A program made the position numbers and the translations under genes. A stretch of DNA of 64,000 nucleotides from a beta proteobacterium AAP51 (GTDB lineage Bacteria > Pseudomonadota > Gammaproteobacteria > Burkholderiales > Burkholderiaceae_C). The stretch lies in NCBI GenBank assembly GCA_001295905.1, contig LJHT01000032.1, positions 1 to 64,000 on the forward strand, written 5' to 3'. Below are positions 40,852 to 48,968 of this stretch, piece after piece (the stretch's first letter is position 1; each line of letters opens with the position of its first letter). Under the pieces are notes generated by a model. The model made no database searches, was not told the DNA's origin, and worked only from the letters and a program-made list of their open reading frames with translations.

Positions 40852-41853
40852 ATGTCATCGAAGCTGAAGGCGGCGCGCGGGCCGCTAGCGAGCTGCTGGG
40901 GCCTGTGGGGTCTGCTCGGCCTGCTGGCCGCCCCGGGCGCGCACGCCGCCGACCCGACGCCCATCGCGCCGAAGTGCGACCTGCCCTATGCCTACGACGC
41001 CGGCACCAAGGCCTGCAAGCCCAGCGCCGCGTTCAAGGACCTCAAGGGTGAACTCTGCACCGGCAACTTCGGCACCCTGGCCGGCGAGGAATGCAAGCCG
41101 CCCGCGGCCGACAAGATGCCCAAGCCGAACTGTGGCGACAGCCGTTTCCGCTTCAAGGAAGGCCAGTGCTTCGTGGACGACAGCACGCCCAGTTCTTCCG
41201 AGGGCGACTATGTCGGCGACTGCTTCACCATCCGCGGCGTGACACCGGCGCTGCGCGACAAAGGCATGGCGCCGCCGCCGGGCGCCGATTACCGCCTGAT
41301 GCTGGTGACGAGCCAGAAAGACATCAGCGACGGCAAGGACCGCGAGCTGAAGGTGGTCGATGCCGAGTTCTTCTGGAAGCCGCTGTGGTGCGTGACCAAG
41401 GGCGGCGCCGAGGTGAAGACCATCAAGGCCAGCGAACTGGTGGAAAGCGGCGCGGCACGCCGCGGCTGGGTGTTTGGCGCCATGGTCGTGCCCTTCAAGT
41501 ACTACAAGGAAGGCGGCAGCCAGACGGGCAACCTGTCGGTGGGGCCCTACGCGGGCTGGCGCTATTCACGCAACGGCAGCGGTTTCACGCTGGCCGTTTC
41601 GGCCGCCTTGTCCACCATCCAGGGCGAGGTTCGCGACAGCGCCAACAACATCATCGACCGGCCCCAGCTCGTGGGCTATACCGCGGCGGTCGGCGTGCTC
41701 TGGGACATCTCGAAGCGCCCCGGCGCGCGCCCCTTCCAGCTGGGCTTCGTGGTGGGGCAAGACCGTGTCGGGCGCAGCAACGTCACCAAGTTCCAGCAGA
41801 ACGGCGAGACCTGGTTCGCCCTGCAGGTGGGTTATCGCTTTACCGACAATTGA
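40852..41853 (+). CDS. Outer-membrane beta-barrel-like protein with Cys-rich N-terminus
   Basis: 333 residues. Signal peptide (GLLAAPGAHAAD), then a cysteine-containing segment with at least eight Cys (about 40-120: PKCDLPYAYDAGTKACKPS, GELCTGN, EECKPP, PNCGDS, GQCFVDD, GDCFTI), probably disulfide-linked in the periplasm. The C-terminal half has barrel-like strands (WVFGAMVVPFKYY, LSVGPYAGWRYSRNGSGFTL, GYTAAVGVLWDI, TWFALQVGYRFTDN). The ribosome site GAGGAGG is very strong. Function unknown. A chimeric plug-plus-barrel architecture is possible. Confidence 0.8.
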   Translation: MSSKLKAARGPLASCWGLWGLLGLLAAPGAHAADPTPIAPKCDLPYAYDAGTKACKPSAAFKDLKGELCTGNFGTLAGEECKPPAADKMPKPNCGDSRFRFKEGQCFVDDSTPSSSEGDYVGDCFTIRGVTPALRDKGMAPPPGADYRLMLVTSQKDISDGKDRELKVVDAEFFWKPLWCVTKGGAEVKTIKASELVESGAARRGWVFGAMVVPFKYYKEGGSQTGNLSVGPYAGWRYSRNGSGFTLAVSAALSTIQGEVRDSANNIIDRPQLVGYTAAVGVLWDISKRPGARPFQLGFVVGQDRVGRSNVTKFQQNGETWFALQVGYRFTDN

Positions 41854-41916
41854 CTCGGAGCGGCGATTTCACGCGCGAAGGCTGAGCCCGCGAGCGCAAG
41901 ACCGGAAGGCCCCACT

Positions 41917-42156
41917 TCAGCCCGGCGGCTCGCCCTCGGGCCGTGTGTAGGCAGCGTCCACGCCGGGCTCGGCCTGCAGGGCCTGCACGGCTGCGGTCAG
42001 CGTGGCGTCGCTGGGCCCGCTCAAGGTGTACCAGCCGGCCAGCGAGGGGTCGCTGGCGCCGGGGTGCAGGGCCTCGGCGCGCACGCCGTGCGTGGCCAGC
42101 AGCGGCGCCAGCGTGACGATGGCAACGCCCGGGCGCAGGCAGAAAACGGCTTCCAT
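41917..42156 (-). CDS. Small protein resembling the N-terminal segment of the neighbouring S8 protease
   Basis: 79 residues, no signal. The C-terminal half GWYTLSGPSDATLTAAVQAL and following EPGVDAAYTRPEGEPP aligns by eye with the protease's residues 81-117 (TFYTLRG..., EPSIDGAYLKPGGEPP), and the shorter TLAPLLATHGV echoes TLEPLFGDSEERV. It is thus a free-standing copy of the putative pro-region (the family of subtilisin propeptide-like inhibitors would be the analogy). It is transcribed divergently from the protease, 131 nt apart. The ribosome site is weak. Role as inhibitor, chaperone or decoy is inference. Confidence 0.68.
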   Translation of the reverse strand: MEAVFCLRPGVAIVTLAPLLATHGVRAEALHPGASDPSLAGWYTLSGPSDATLTAAVQALQAEPGVDAAYTRPEGEPPG

Positions 42157-42287
42157 CGGCCGAGCATACGCCGTGCGGGGCAGCCCCCCAAGGTTGCGGC
42201 GGCGCAGGCCCCTAGCCGTAGGGGAGCGCCGCACCGACCGCGCGAACACACTTCGCAGCCCCTAGGTCCCCTGCGAGGAAAGACACC

Positions 42288-44195
42288 ATGTCCCTCATCC
42301 AGTCTCCCCCCGAACTCATCGTGATGGCCAAGCCCCAGGCCAACCTGCGTTCCAGCCCCGCAGGCGGTGTGCGCGGCGCCGCGAGCGCCAAGCCCGCCAG
42401 CCTGGCCAAGCTGCTGAAAAGCGCCAAGTGCACGCTCGAGCCGCTGTTCGGCGACAGCGAGGAACGCGTGCGCGCCGCCATGGGCCCGGCCCTGCGCGGC
42501 GCGGCGCCCGACAGCGCCGACCCGGCCACCTTCTACACGCTGCGCGGCGACGTGAAGAACACGAAGGCGATGCTGGAGAACCTGCTCAGCGAACCCTCCA
42601 TCGACGGCGCCTACCTCAAGCCCGGTGGCGAACCGCCGGTCTACCGCGGCCCGGTGGACGGTGCCGAGATGGCGCCTTCCGGCGACCTCGACGCCCCGCC
42701 GGCCCCCACGCCCGACTACGTGCCACGGCAGCTGTACCTGGAAGCCGCGCCCGGCGGCGTGGATGCGCGCTTCGCCTGGACCAAGCCCGGCGGCCGCGGC
42801 GACGGCCTGCGCGTCATCGACCTGGAATGGGGCTGGAACTTCAGCCACGAAGACCTGCTCGTGAATTCCGGCGGCCTGCTCGACGGCAGCAACCACAGCA
42901 ACACGCACCATGGCACGGCGGTGCTGGGCGAGATCGGCGGCGACCACAACACGCGGGGCGTGAGCGGCATCTCGCCCAACGCACGGCTGTCGGCCATCTC
43001 CTTCGTGGGCAATCCCTCGGCCACCGCCATCCGCAAGGCCGCCGACCGGCTGGTGGCCGGCGACATCATGCTGCTGGAGATTCACCGCGCCGGGCCGCGC
43101 CACGGCTTCGCGGGGCGCGAAGACCAGCTCGGCTACATCGCCATCGAGTGGTGGCCCGACGACTTCGCCGCCATCCTCTACGCCACCAGCCGCGGCATCC
43201 TGGTGGTGGAGGCCGCGGGCAATGGCGCCGAGAACCTGGACGACGCGCTCTACTCGGTGCGGCCCGCCGGTTTCCCGGCGAGCTGGCGCAACCCCTTCAA
43301 CCGCAGCAACCCGCAATGCGGCGCCATCCTCGTGGGCGCGGGCGCGCCGCCGCCGGGCACGCACGGCCGCAACCACGGCGCCGACCGTTCCCGGCTCGAC
43401 TTCTCGAACTACGGCTCGGCCGTCGACTGCCAAGGCTGGGGCCGCGAGGTCACCACCACCGGCTACGGCACCTTGTTCAACGACAGCGTGAACCAGCAGT
43501 ACACCGACACCTTCTCGGGCACCAGCAGCGCTAGCCCCATCGTGGTGGGCGTGCTGGCCTGCGTGCAGGGCTGGCTGCGCGCCGCGGGCAAGCCGCTGCG
43601 CACCCCGGCGCAGGCGCGCAGCCTGCTGCGCACGCATGGCTCGCCCCAGCAAGACACGCCCGGGCGCCCGGCCACGCAGCGCATTGGCCGCCGCCCCGAC
43701 CTGCGCCTGCTGCACGGTGCGCTGTTCCCGAAGGTGGTAGTGAAGGAAGTGAAGGATGTCGAGAAGTTGCCCAAGGAAGGCGACAAGAACATCAAGGAAT
43801 TCGTCAAGGAGATGAAGGAGATCAAGGAGGTCGAGAAGAACCCCAAGGAATTCATCAAGGACACCAAGGAAGCCAAGGAAGTCGAGAAGAACCCGAAGGA
43901 ATTCGTCAAGGAGTTCAAGGAGAAGGACAAGGACGTCATCGAGCACGGCGGGTTCGGTGGTATCGGCGGTGTGGGCGGCTTCCGTCCGCCCGGTGCCCTG
44001 CCCGGCGATGCGGCCGGCGAGGCCGACGTGCAGGCGCGCCTGGCAGCGCTGGAGGCTGCGGTGGTGGCGATGTCGCAGTCGGCCCAGTTCGCCGCGCTGG
44101 GGGGCGGGCACTTCATACCCGGCGCGCTCAGGCCCGATGTGGGGGGCGCGGCCGACGACGCCACGGCCGAAGGTGGCGACGACGGTTCGGCCTGA
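42288..44195 (+). CDS. Subtilisin-like S8 serine protease with Lys/Glu-repeat tail
   Basis: 635 residues with no signal peptide or membrane helix. N-terminal pro-like region (about 40-120). Catalytic core: Asp in RVIDLEWGWN (D178), His in NTHHGTAVLGE (H208), oxyanion Asn in AAGNGAEN (N312), Ser in FSGTSSASPIV (S413). The order and spacing fit S8 subtilases. After residue 480 a charged repeat of K/E/P/N occupies about 486-549, then a Gly/Ala/Asp-rich end. The gene starts an apparent three-gene unit with an unrecognised protein (start 1 nt after its stop) and an ATP-grasp ligase. The lack of export suggests a cytoplasmic processing role. Confidence 0.9.
   Translation: MSLIQSPPELIVMAKPQANLRSSPAGGVRGAASAKPASLAKLLKSAKCTLEPLFGDSEERVRAAMGPALRGAAPDSADPATFYTLRGDVKNTKAMLENLLSEPSIDGAYLKPGGEPPVYRGPVDGAEMAPSGDLDAPPAPTPDYVPRQLYLEAAPGGVDARFAWTKPGGRGDGLRVIDLEWGWNFSHEDLLVNSGGLLDGSNHSNTHHGTAVLGEIGGDHNTRGVSGISPNARLSAISFVGNPSATAIRKAADRLVAGDIMLLEIHRAGPRHGFAGREDQLGYIAIEWWPDDFAAILYATSRGILVVEAAGNGAENLDDALYSVRPAGFPASWRNPFNRSNPQCGAILVGAGAPPPGTHGRNHGADRSRLDFSNYGSAVDCQGWGREVTTTGYGTLFNDSVNQQYTDTFSGTSSASPIVVGVLACVQGWLRAAGKPLRTPAQARSLLRTHGSPQQDTPGRPATQRIGRRPDLRLLHGALFPKVVVKEVKDVEKLPKEGDKNIKEFVKEMKEIKEVEKNPKEFIKDTKEAKEVEKNPKEFVKEFKEKDKDVIEHGGFGGIGGVGGFRPPGALPGDAAGEADVQARLAALEAAVVAMSQSAQFAALGGGHFIPGALRPDVGGAADDATAEGGDDGSA
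43743..43934 (+). repeat. Lys/Glu-rich coding repeat in the protease tail
   Basis: Encodes a degenerate array of about 17-24 residues per unit; the best copies are KEVEKNPKEFIK at 513 and KEVEKNPKEFVK at 530, with a variant KDVEKLPKEGDK at 489. At DNA level the AAG/GAG-rich codons contrast with the surrounding GC-rich coding sequence. A helical, heavily charged tail is predicted. Confidence 0.75.
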
Positions 44196-44196
44196 G

Positions 44197-45021
44197 GTGC
44201 AGGCGCCGGTGTGGCTGTGGCTGCACGACCTGCTGGACCCGGCCGCCGCCGCCGGCCTGGCGATGCTGGCGGCGCACGTGCCCGTGCTGCCGCTGCCGTT
44301 GCCGGTGGCATTGGCCTCGCGCTGGCGGCTGGCGGTATCGGGGCAGGGCACGGCGCTGGGCCTGCACACGCCGATGGGCCGCTTCACGACCACGCCCGGG
44401 GTCGCAGGCGGCCCTGAGGCTGGCGGCGCCCCGGCGGGGCGGCTGCTGGCCGGTGTCATCCACACCCACCAGGGCTTGGCCCTGCCCGACACGCTGCCCG
44501 ACCGCGACTACAAGGCCGCCGAGTGGCAGGCGCTGCTGTGGGCCAGTCTGCACGGCGCGCCCGTGCCGGTGCTGAACCGGCCGCGCCCGGCCCAGGTGGC
44601 CGGCCCGGCTTCGGCGGGTTCGCTGGCCGCGCAGCGGGCTTGGTGGTGCCAGCGCCTGGCGCGCGCCGGGCTGTCCGTGTGGCCCACCACGGCGGCAGCG
44701 GCGGGCCTGGCCGGTGAACGCTGGGGGCTGATGGTGGCCGGCTCGCGCGTGGTGCTGGCCGAAGGCGCGCCGCTGCCGGGCTGGCCAGCGAGCGCGCAGC
44801 GCCGGCTGTGTGCGTTGGCGCGCGCCGAGGGCGTGGACTGGCTGGCGCTGGCCGGCATGGAAGATGCCAGCGGCTGCTGGCGCATCAGCCAGGCCAGCAC
44901 GCGGCCCGACCTGCGCCCCTTCGGCGCCGCAGGCGCGCAGGCCCTGGCGGCGTGGCTGCAGCGGCGTGCGGGCACGGCCCTGGCGAAGGCCGCCGCGCCC
45001 CGGGTGGTCGAAGCGCACTGA
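44197..45021 (+). CDS. Unrecognised protein, possibly a degenerate ATP-grasp partner
   Basis: 274 residues, no signal. Two stretches resemble parts of ATP-grasp ligases: YKAAEWQALLWASLHGAPVP with VLNRPRP (like the ligase N-domain, where a substrate or NRP motif binds) and VDWLALAGMEDASGCWRISQ (like the C-terminal nucleotide-binding end), but no intact K/E/N catalytic pattern is visible. It starts 1 nt after the S8 protease stop (GTG 44197; GTG 44173 is an overlapping alternative) and is followed after 61 nt by a true ATP-grasp gene. I therefore infer a regulatory or substrate-binding subunit, not an independent enzyme. Confidence 0.65.
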   Translation: MQAPVWLWLHDLLDPAAAAGLAMLAAHVPVLPLPLPVALASRWRLAVSGQGTALGLHTPMGRFTTTPGVAGGPEAGGAPAGRLLAGVIHTHQGLALPDTLPDRDYKAAEWQALLWASLHGAPVPVLNRPRPAQVAGPASAGSLAAQRAWWCQRLARAGLSVWPTTAAAAGLAGERWGLMVAGSRVVLAEGAPLPGWPASAQRRLCALARAEGVDWLALAGMEDASGCWRISQASTRPDLRPFGAAGAQALAAWLQRRAGTALAKAAAPRVVEAH

Positions 45022-45082
45022 AGCCCTGCGCAGCGCCAGGCACCACCCCGAATCTCGAACCGGCCTTCAGCGCAACGCCTCC

Positions 45083-46015
45083 ATGGCCCGCCCCGGTCTC
45101 GTCGCCGTCTTCGGCGATCTTCAAGAAGGCCCCTGCGAACTGCTGGTGCAGGCGCTGCGCACGCTGGGCGGGCCGGTGCTGCTGCTCGACGCGCTGCGCG
45201 GCGAGCCCACGGCCGTGCCCTGGGCCCTGGGCCCTGACGGCGAGTTGACTGGCACGGTGAGCAGCGAAGACGGCCCGGTGCCGCTGGCAGCGTTGCAGGG
45301 GCTGTACCTGCGCCCAGGCGACACGCGCCGCCGGCCGCCCGGCGACGACGCCGCACGCCATGCACGGCGCCAGGCCTGGGCGCAGGGCTGGGTGGACGTG
45401 GGTGAACTGAGCCCGGCGCGCGTGGCCAACCGGCTGTCGGCGATGAACTCCAACGCTTCCAAGCCGCTGCAGTCGCAGGTGCTGGCGGCCTGCGGCTTTG
45501 CCGTGCCGCCCATGCTGCTGTGCAACGAGCCGGAAGCCGTGCTCGCCTTCGAGGCCCGCCACGGCGCGCTCATCTTCAAGTCCGCCAGCGGCGTGCGCTC
45601 CATCGTGCGCCCGCTGGACGACCAGGCCCGCCAGCGGTTGCACGAGGTGAGCCACACGCCCGTGCTCTTCCAGAAGCGCCTGAGCGGCACCAACGTCCGT
45701 GTGCACGTGGTCGGCGAAGCCCTGTTCGCCACCGAGATCGACAGCGACGGGCTGGACTACCGCTATGCCGGCCGCGAAGGCGCCAGCACCTCGCTGCGCG
45801 CTACCACGCTGCCGCTGGACGTGCAGGCCTGCTGCCACCGCGCCGCGCAGCGCCTGGCGCTGCCCTTTGCCGGGCTCGACCTGATGCTGGCCGACGATGG
45901 CCAGGTCTACTGCTTCGAGGCCAACCCCAGCCCGGGCTACAGCTACTACGAAAACGCCACCGGCCAGCCCATCGCTGCCGCGCTGGCACGCTGGCTGGCC
46001 GGCGTGGGCGATTGA
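45083..46015 (+). CDS. ATP-grasp ligase (RimK/graspetide-like)
   Basis: 310 residues with recognisable ATP-grasp elements: NSNASKPLQ (about 122-130), the basic/Ile segment GALIFKSASGVRSIV (161-175), the ATP-binding strand TPVLFQKRLSGTNVRV (192-207), and the metal-binding end DLMLADDGQVYCFEANPSPGYS (E279, N281). The enzyme forms amide or ester bonds between a carboxylate and a nucleophile using ATP. The N-terminal region (1-80) is unrecognised and may bind the partner. It is the third gene of the protease cassette; relatives modify ribosomal peptides or protein termini. Substrate unknown. Confidence 0.85.
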   Translation: MARPGLVAVFGDLQEGPCELLVQALRTLGGPVLLLDALRGEPTAVPWALGPDGELTGTVSSEDGPVPLAALQGLYLRPGDTRRRPPGDDAARHARRQAWAQGWVDVGELSPARVANRLSAMNSNASKPLQSQVLAACGFAVPPMLLCNEPEAVLAFEARHGALIFKSASGVRSIVRPLDDQARQRLHEVSHTPVLFQKRLSGTNVRVHVVGEALFATEIDSDGLDYRYAGREGASTSLRATTLPLDVQACCHRAAQRLALPFAGLDLMLADDGQVYCFEANPSPGYSYYENATGQPIAAALARWLAGVGD

Positions 46016-46030
46016 GATTGCCCGAAGCCA

Positions 46031-46100
46031 GGTTCTCGCCACCTCAAGCCACTTCACGCCGCTTCACGTCGCTCCTCGCCGCTCCTCGCCCGTCCTCGCC
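46031..46100. repeat. 10-bp tandem repeat array (seven units)
   Basis: Seven successive decamers ending mostly in CGCC or TCGCC, with consensus GCTCCTCGCC, in the 176-nt gap before the quinone oxidoreductase. The unit equals one DNA turn, so it may bend DNA or bind a protein on one face. It is also likely to vary in copy number. Confidence 0.6.
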
Positions 46101-46191
46101 CTGGGGCCGCGCAAGACGATGTCCGTTGCCGCCCGGCTCGCGGCTCTGCATCAAGACGAAGCATCTCGTCGTCTTGCCAAGGAGCCCTGCC

Positions 46192-47226
46192 ATGACCATT
46201 CCCCCCACCATGCGGGCCGCCGTTGCGGTGCACGAAGGCGGCCCCGCTGCCTTGCGCCTGCAGACCCTGCCCGTTCCCACGCCCGGCCCAGGCCAGGTGT
46301 TGATCCGGGTCGAGTCCGCTGCGGTGAATTTCTCCGACGTGAAGCGCCGTCGCGGCGACGCCTACCCTTTCCCCACCGCCTTTCCCTTCGTGCCTGGCAG
46401 TGAGGTGGCCGGCACCGTGACGGCGCTGGGGCCGGGTGTCAGCAGCGTCGCCCTGGGCGATGCCGTATTCGGTCTCGTCGGCGGGCAAGGCCTCGGGGGC
46501 TATGCCCAGTTCGCGCTGGCCCAGGCCAACCAGATCGGGCCGCGCCCGCCCATGATCCACCCCGACCAGGCCTGCGGCCTGACAGTGGCGGGCACCACCG
46601 CCCTGTTGCTGCTGCGCGAGGCGGCCCGGCTTCAGCCGGGCGAAACAGTGCTGGTGTCCGCCGCGGCCGGCGGCGTGGGCAGCTTCCTCGTGCCGCTGGC
46701 GCTGCGGCTGGGCGCCCAGGCCGTCATCGCCCTCGTCGGCAGCCCGGCCAAGGCAGCGCAGGCCCGGGCGCTGGGCGCGACGGCCACGGTGGATGCGTTG
46801 GCAGCCGACTGGCACGAACCCGTGCGCGCACTGACGGGCGGCCGCGGGGTCGATGTGCTGCTGGAATCCGGCGGTGGCGATGCGCTGGCCCAGGGCCTGC
46901 GCGCGCTGGCCCCGTTCGGGCGGGCGGTAGTCTACGGCGCAGCGAGCGGGCTCGACGCCAGGCTCGACGCGGCGGCCCTGAAGGCCTTGTTCTACACACC
47001 GGCCCCCAACCAGAGCCTGGCGGCTTTCAACCTGGGGGGCTGGTTCATGGAGCGTCCGCAAGTGGCTGGCACGGCGTTGCACGAACTGGTGGGTCTCGTG
47101 GCGGCAGGGCAGTTGCCCGCACCGACAGTGCAGCCCCTGCCACTGACACAGGCCGCCGAGGCTCACCGGCGCCTGGAAAGCCGCGAAACGCTGGGCAAGC
47201 TCGTGCTCAAGCCCTGGGTCGATTAA
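46192..47226 (+). CDS. Zinc-independent NADPH:quinone reductase-type oxidoreductase (MDR family)
   Basis: 344 residues. N-terminal catalytic GroES-like domain (VLIRVESAAVNFSDVKRRRG, PGSEVAGTV) and a Rossmann domain with the nucleotide loop SAAAGGVGSFLVPLA, but no zinc ligands (no CxxGH region), as in quinone oxidoreductases. It reduces quinones or enones by hydride transfer from NADPH. Ribosome site CAAGGAG. It precedes the YCII/sigma pair by 24 nt and could share a transcript. Confidence 0.93.
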   Translation: MTIPPTMRAAVAVHEGGPAALRLQTLPVPTPGPGQVLIRVESAAVNFSDVKRRRGDAYPFPTAFPFVPGSEVAGTVTALGPGVSSVALGDAVFGLVGGQGLGGYAQFALAQANQIGPRPPMIHPDQACGLTVAGTTALLLLREAARLQPGETVLVSAAAGGVGSFLVPLALRLGAQAVIALVGSPAKAAQARALGATATVDALAADWHEPVRALTGGRGVDVLLESGGGDALAQGLRALAPFGRAVVYGAASGLDARLDAAALKALFYTPAPNQSLAAFNLGGWFMERPQVAGTALHELVGLVAAGQLPAPTVQPLPLTQAAEAHRRLESRETLGKLVLKPWVD

Positions 47227-47250
47227 GGTTCCACACACCGGAGACTGGCC

Positions 47251-47607
47251 ATGCAATTCGTCCTTACCTTCAACCAGCCGCTGGCTGAGATCGAACGTCA
47301 CGAACACCCCGTCGAAGGCCCGCCAGCCCTGGAGCCGTGGAAGACCTACATGGCCGACATGGCCGCGGCCGGCGTGCTGCGTGGCGGCAACCGCTTGGCG
47401 CCGCCGTGGACGGCCACCACCGTGCGCGTGCGCCGCGGCGAACGGCAGATCCAGGACGGCCCTTTTGCCGAGACGCGCGAAACCGCCGCTGGCTATGTGG
47501 TGATCGAGGTGCCCTCGCTCGATGAAGCGCTGCACTGGGCGGGCCGCAGCCCCAGCAGCAGCACTGGCAGCACCGAGGTGCGGCCCGTGGCCCTGCCGCC
47601 GGCCTGA
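47251..47607 (+). CDS. YCII-domain (DGPF) protein, partner of ECF sigma factor
   Basis: 118 residues with the YCII fold. A conserved His near the front (EIERHEHPVEG), RRGERQIQDGPFAETRE (DGPF signature) and GYVVIEVPSLDEALHWAGRSP. In many bacteria, genes of this type lie next to ECF42-like sigma factors and are thought to be sensed or regulated partners. Here the sigma gene follows 11 nt downstream, so the two are an operon. The activity of the fold is not well established. Confidence 0.9.
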   Translation: MQFVLTFNQPLAEIERHEHPVEGPPALEPWKTYMADMAAAGVLRGGNRLAPPWTATTVRVRRGERQIQDGPFAETRETAAGYVVIEVPSLDEALHWAGRSPSSSTGSTEVRPVALPPA

Positions 47608-47618
47608 ACGGCAGCACC

Positions 47619-48959
47619 ATGAGCGGCCGTGACAGCGAGGCTGAAGGCCTGCCAGGCACGGCGCCAGCCGCCGCTGGTGCGGCTGCAATCGTGGCTGCAA
47701 CCGCGGCTGCCACGGCGACTGCATCCGCGGCTGCAACGGCGGCTGCCGAAGCCGCAGCCCGCCAGGCCTATGGCCGCCTGCTGTCCTGGCTGGCCTGGCA
47801 ATGGCGCGACATTGCTGCGGCCGAAGACGCGCTGGCCGAAGCGCTGCTCGCGGCTTTGCTCCACTGGCCGCGTGCAGGCGTGCCGGCGCGGCCCGAGGCC
47901 TGGCTGCTCACCGCGGCCCGGCGCCAGCTGCTCAAGGCCGCGCGCCACCAGCGCGTGGTGGAGGACCCCGCCGTGACCGTGCTGTTTCCCGATGAGGCCA
48001 CCCCGGCCACCGAGCCCCCGGCCGTGCCCGACGCGCGGCTGCGCCTGATGTTCGTCTGTGCCCACCCGGCCATCGACGCCCCTGTGCGCAGCGCGCTGAT
48101 GCTGCAAACGGTGCTCGGCATCGATGCCGCGCGCATCGCCCGCGCCTGCCTGGTGGCCCCCGAGGCCATGACCAAACGCCTGGTGCGCGCCAAGGCCAAG
48201 ATCAAGGCCACCGGCCTGCGCTTCGAGGAGCCCGAAGCCGCCGAATTGCCCCAGCGCCTGGCGGCGGTGCTGGAGGCGATCTACGGCGCCTGCACGCTGG
48301 ACTGGAACGAGGACGAAGCGGCAGGGCCGGCCGAGGCGCTGGCCGATGAAGCGCTGCACCTGGCGCGTGTGGTGGTTTCGCTGCTGCCCACCCAGCCCGA
48401 GGCGCTGGGCTTGCTGGCGCTGCTGGAACTGAACGCCTCGCGCGCAGCGGCACGCCAGGATGCGCAGGGCCTGCTCGTGCCCCTGCACCTGCAAGACGTC
48501 ACGCGGTGGGACAGGCAGCTCATCGCCTCGGCCATGGCGCACCTGCGCGCGGCTGCGGCCTGGCAGCATGCGGGGCCTTTCCAGCTGGAGGCCGCGATCC
48601 AGGCCGCGCACGCCTCGCGGCAGCGCACCGGCTGCACGCCCTGGGGCGACATCCGCGCGCTCTACGAAACGCTGGTGGCGTTGCACCCGAGCATGGGCGC
48701 CCGCATCGGGCACGCGCTGGCCGTGGCCTATGCGGTCGACGACGCCAGCGCCGGCCTGGCGCTGCTGGCCGGCATCGACACCCCGCAGCGCCACACCCAC
48801 CAACCGTGGTGGGCGGCGCAGGCGCACCTGCTGCAGCGCGCGGGTGCTCGCGACGAAGCGCTGGCCGCCTATGAACGCGCGCTGGCGCTCAGCCGCTCAC
48901 CGGTGCTGCGGGCCACGCTGGCTGCACGCCGGCGCGCGCTGGCCGGGCCCGCACCTTGA
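47619..48959 (+). CDS. ECF-type RNA polymerase sigma factor (ECF42-like, long C-terminal extension)
   Basis: 446 residues. An unusual N-terminus with some 30 Ala/Thr-rich residues precedes sigma region 2 (about 48-110: AYGRLLSWLAWQWRDIAAAEDALAEALLAALLHWP) and region 4 (DAARIARACLVAPEAMTKRLVRAKAKIK, about 165-195). About 250 residues of helical repeats follow (ALADEALHLARVVVSLLPTQPEALGLLALLELNASR; AYERALALSRSPVLRATL), a TPR-like C-terminal domain as in ECF42 proteins, which have no classical anti-sigma factor. It likely controls stress or drug-related genes including its YCII partner. Confidence 0.9.
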   Translation: MSGRDSEAEGLPGTAPAAAGAAAIVAATAAATATASAAATAAAEAAARQAYGRLLSWLAWQWRDIAAAEDALAEALLAALLHWPRAGVPARPEAWLLTAARRQLLKAARHQRVVEDPAVTVLFPDEATPATEPPAVPDARLRLMFVCAHPAIDAPVRSALMLQTVLGIDAARIARACLVAPEAMTKRLVRAKAKIKATGLRFEEPEAAELPQRLAAVLEAIYGACTLDWNEDEAAGPAEALADEALHLARVVVSLLPTQPEALGLLALLELNASRAAARQDAQGLLVPLHLQDVTRWDRQLIASAMAHLRAAAAWQHAGPFQLEAAIQAAHASRQRTGCTPWGDIRALYETLVALHPSMGARIGHALAVAYAVDDASAGLALLAGIDTPQRHTHQPWWAAQAHLLQRAGARDEALAAYERALALSRSPVLRATLAARRRALAGPAP

Positions 48960-48968
48960 AGCGGGCCT

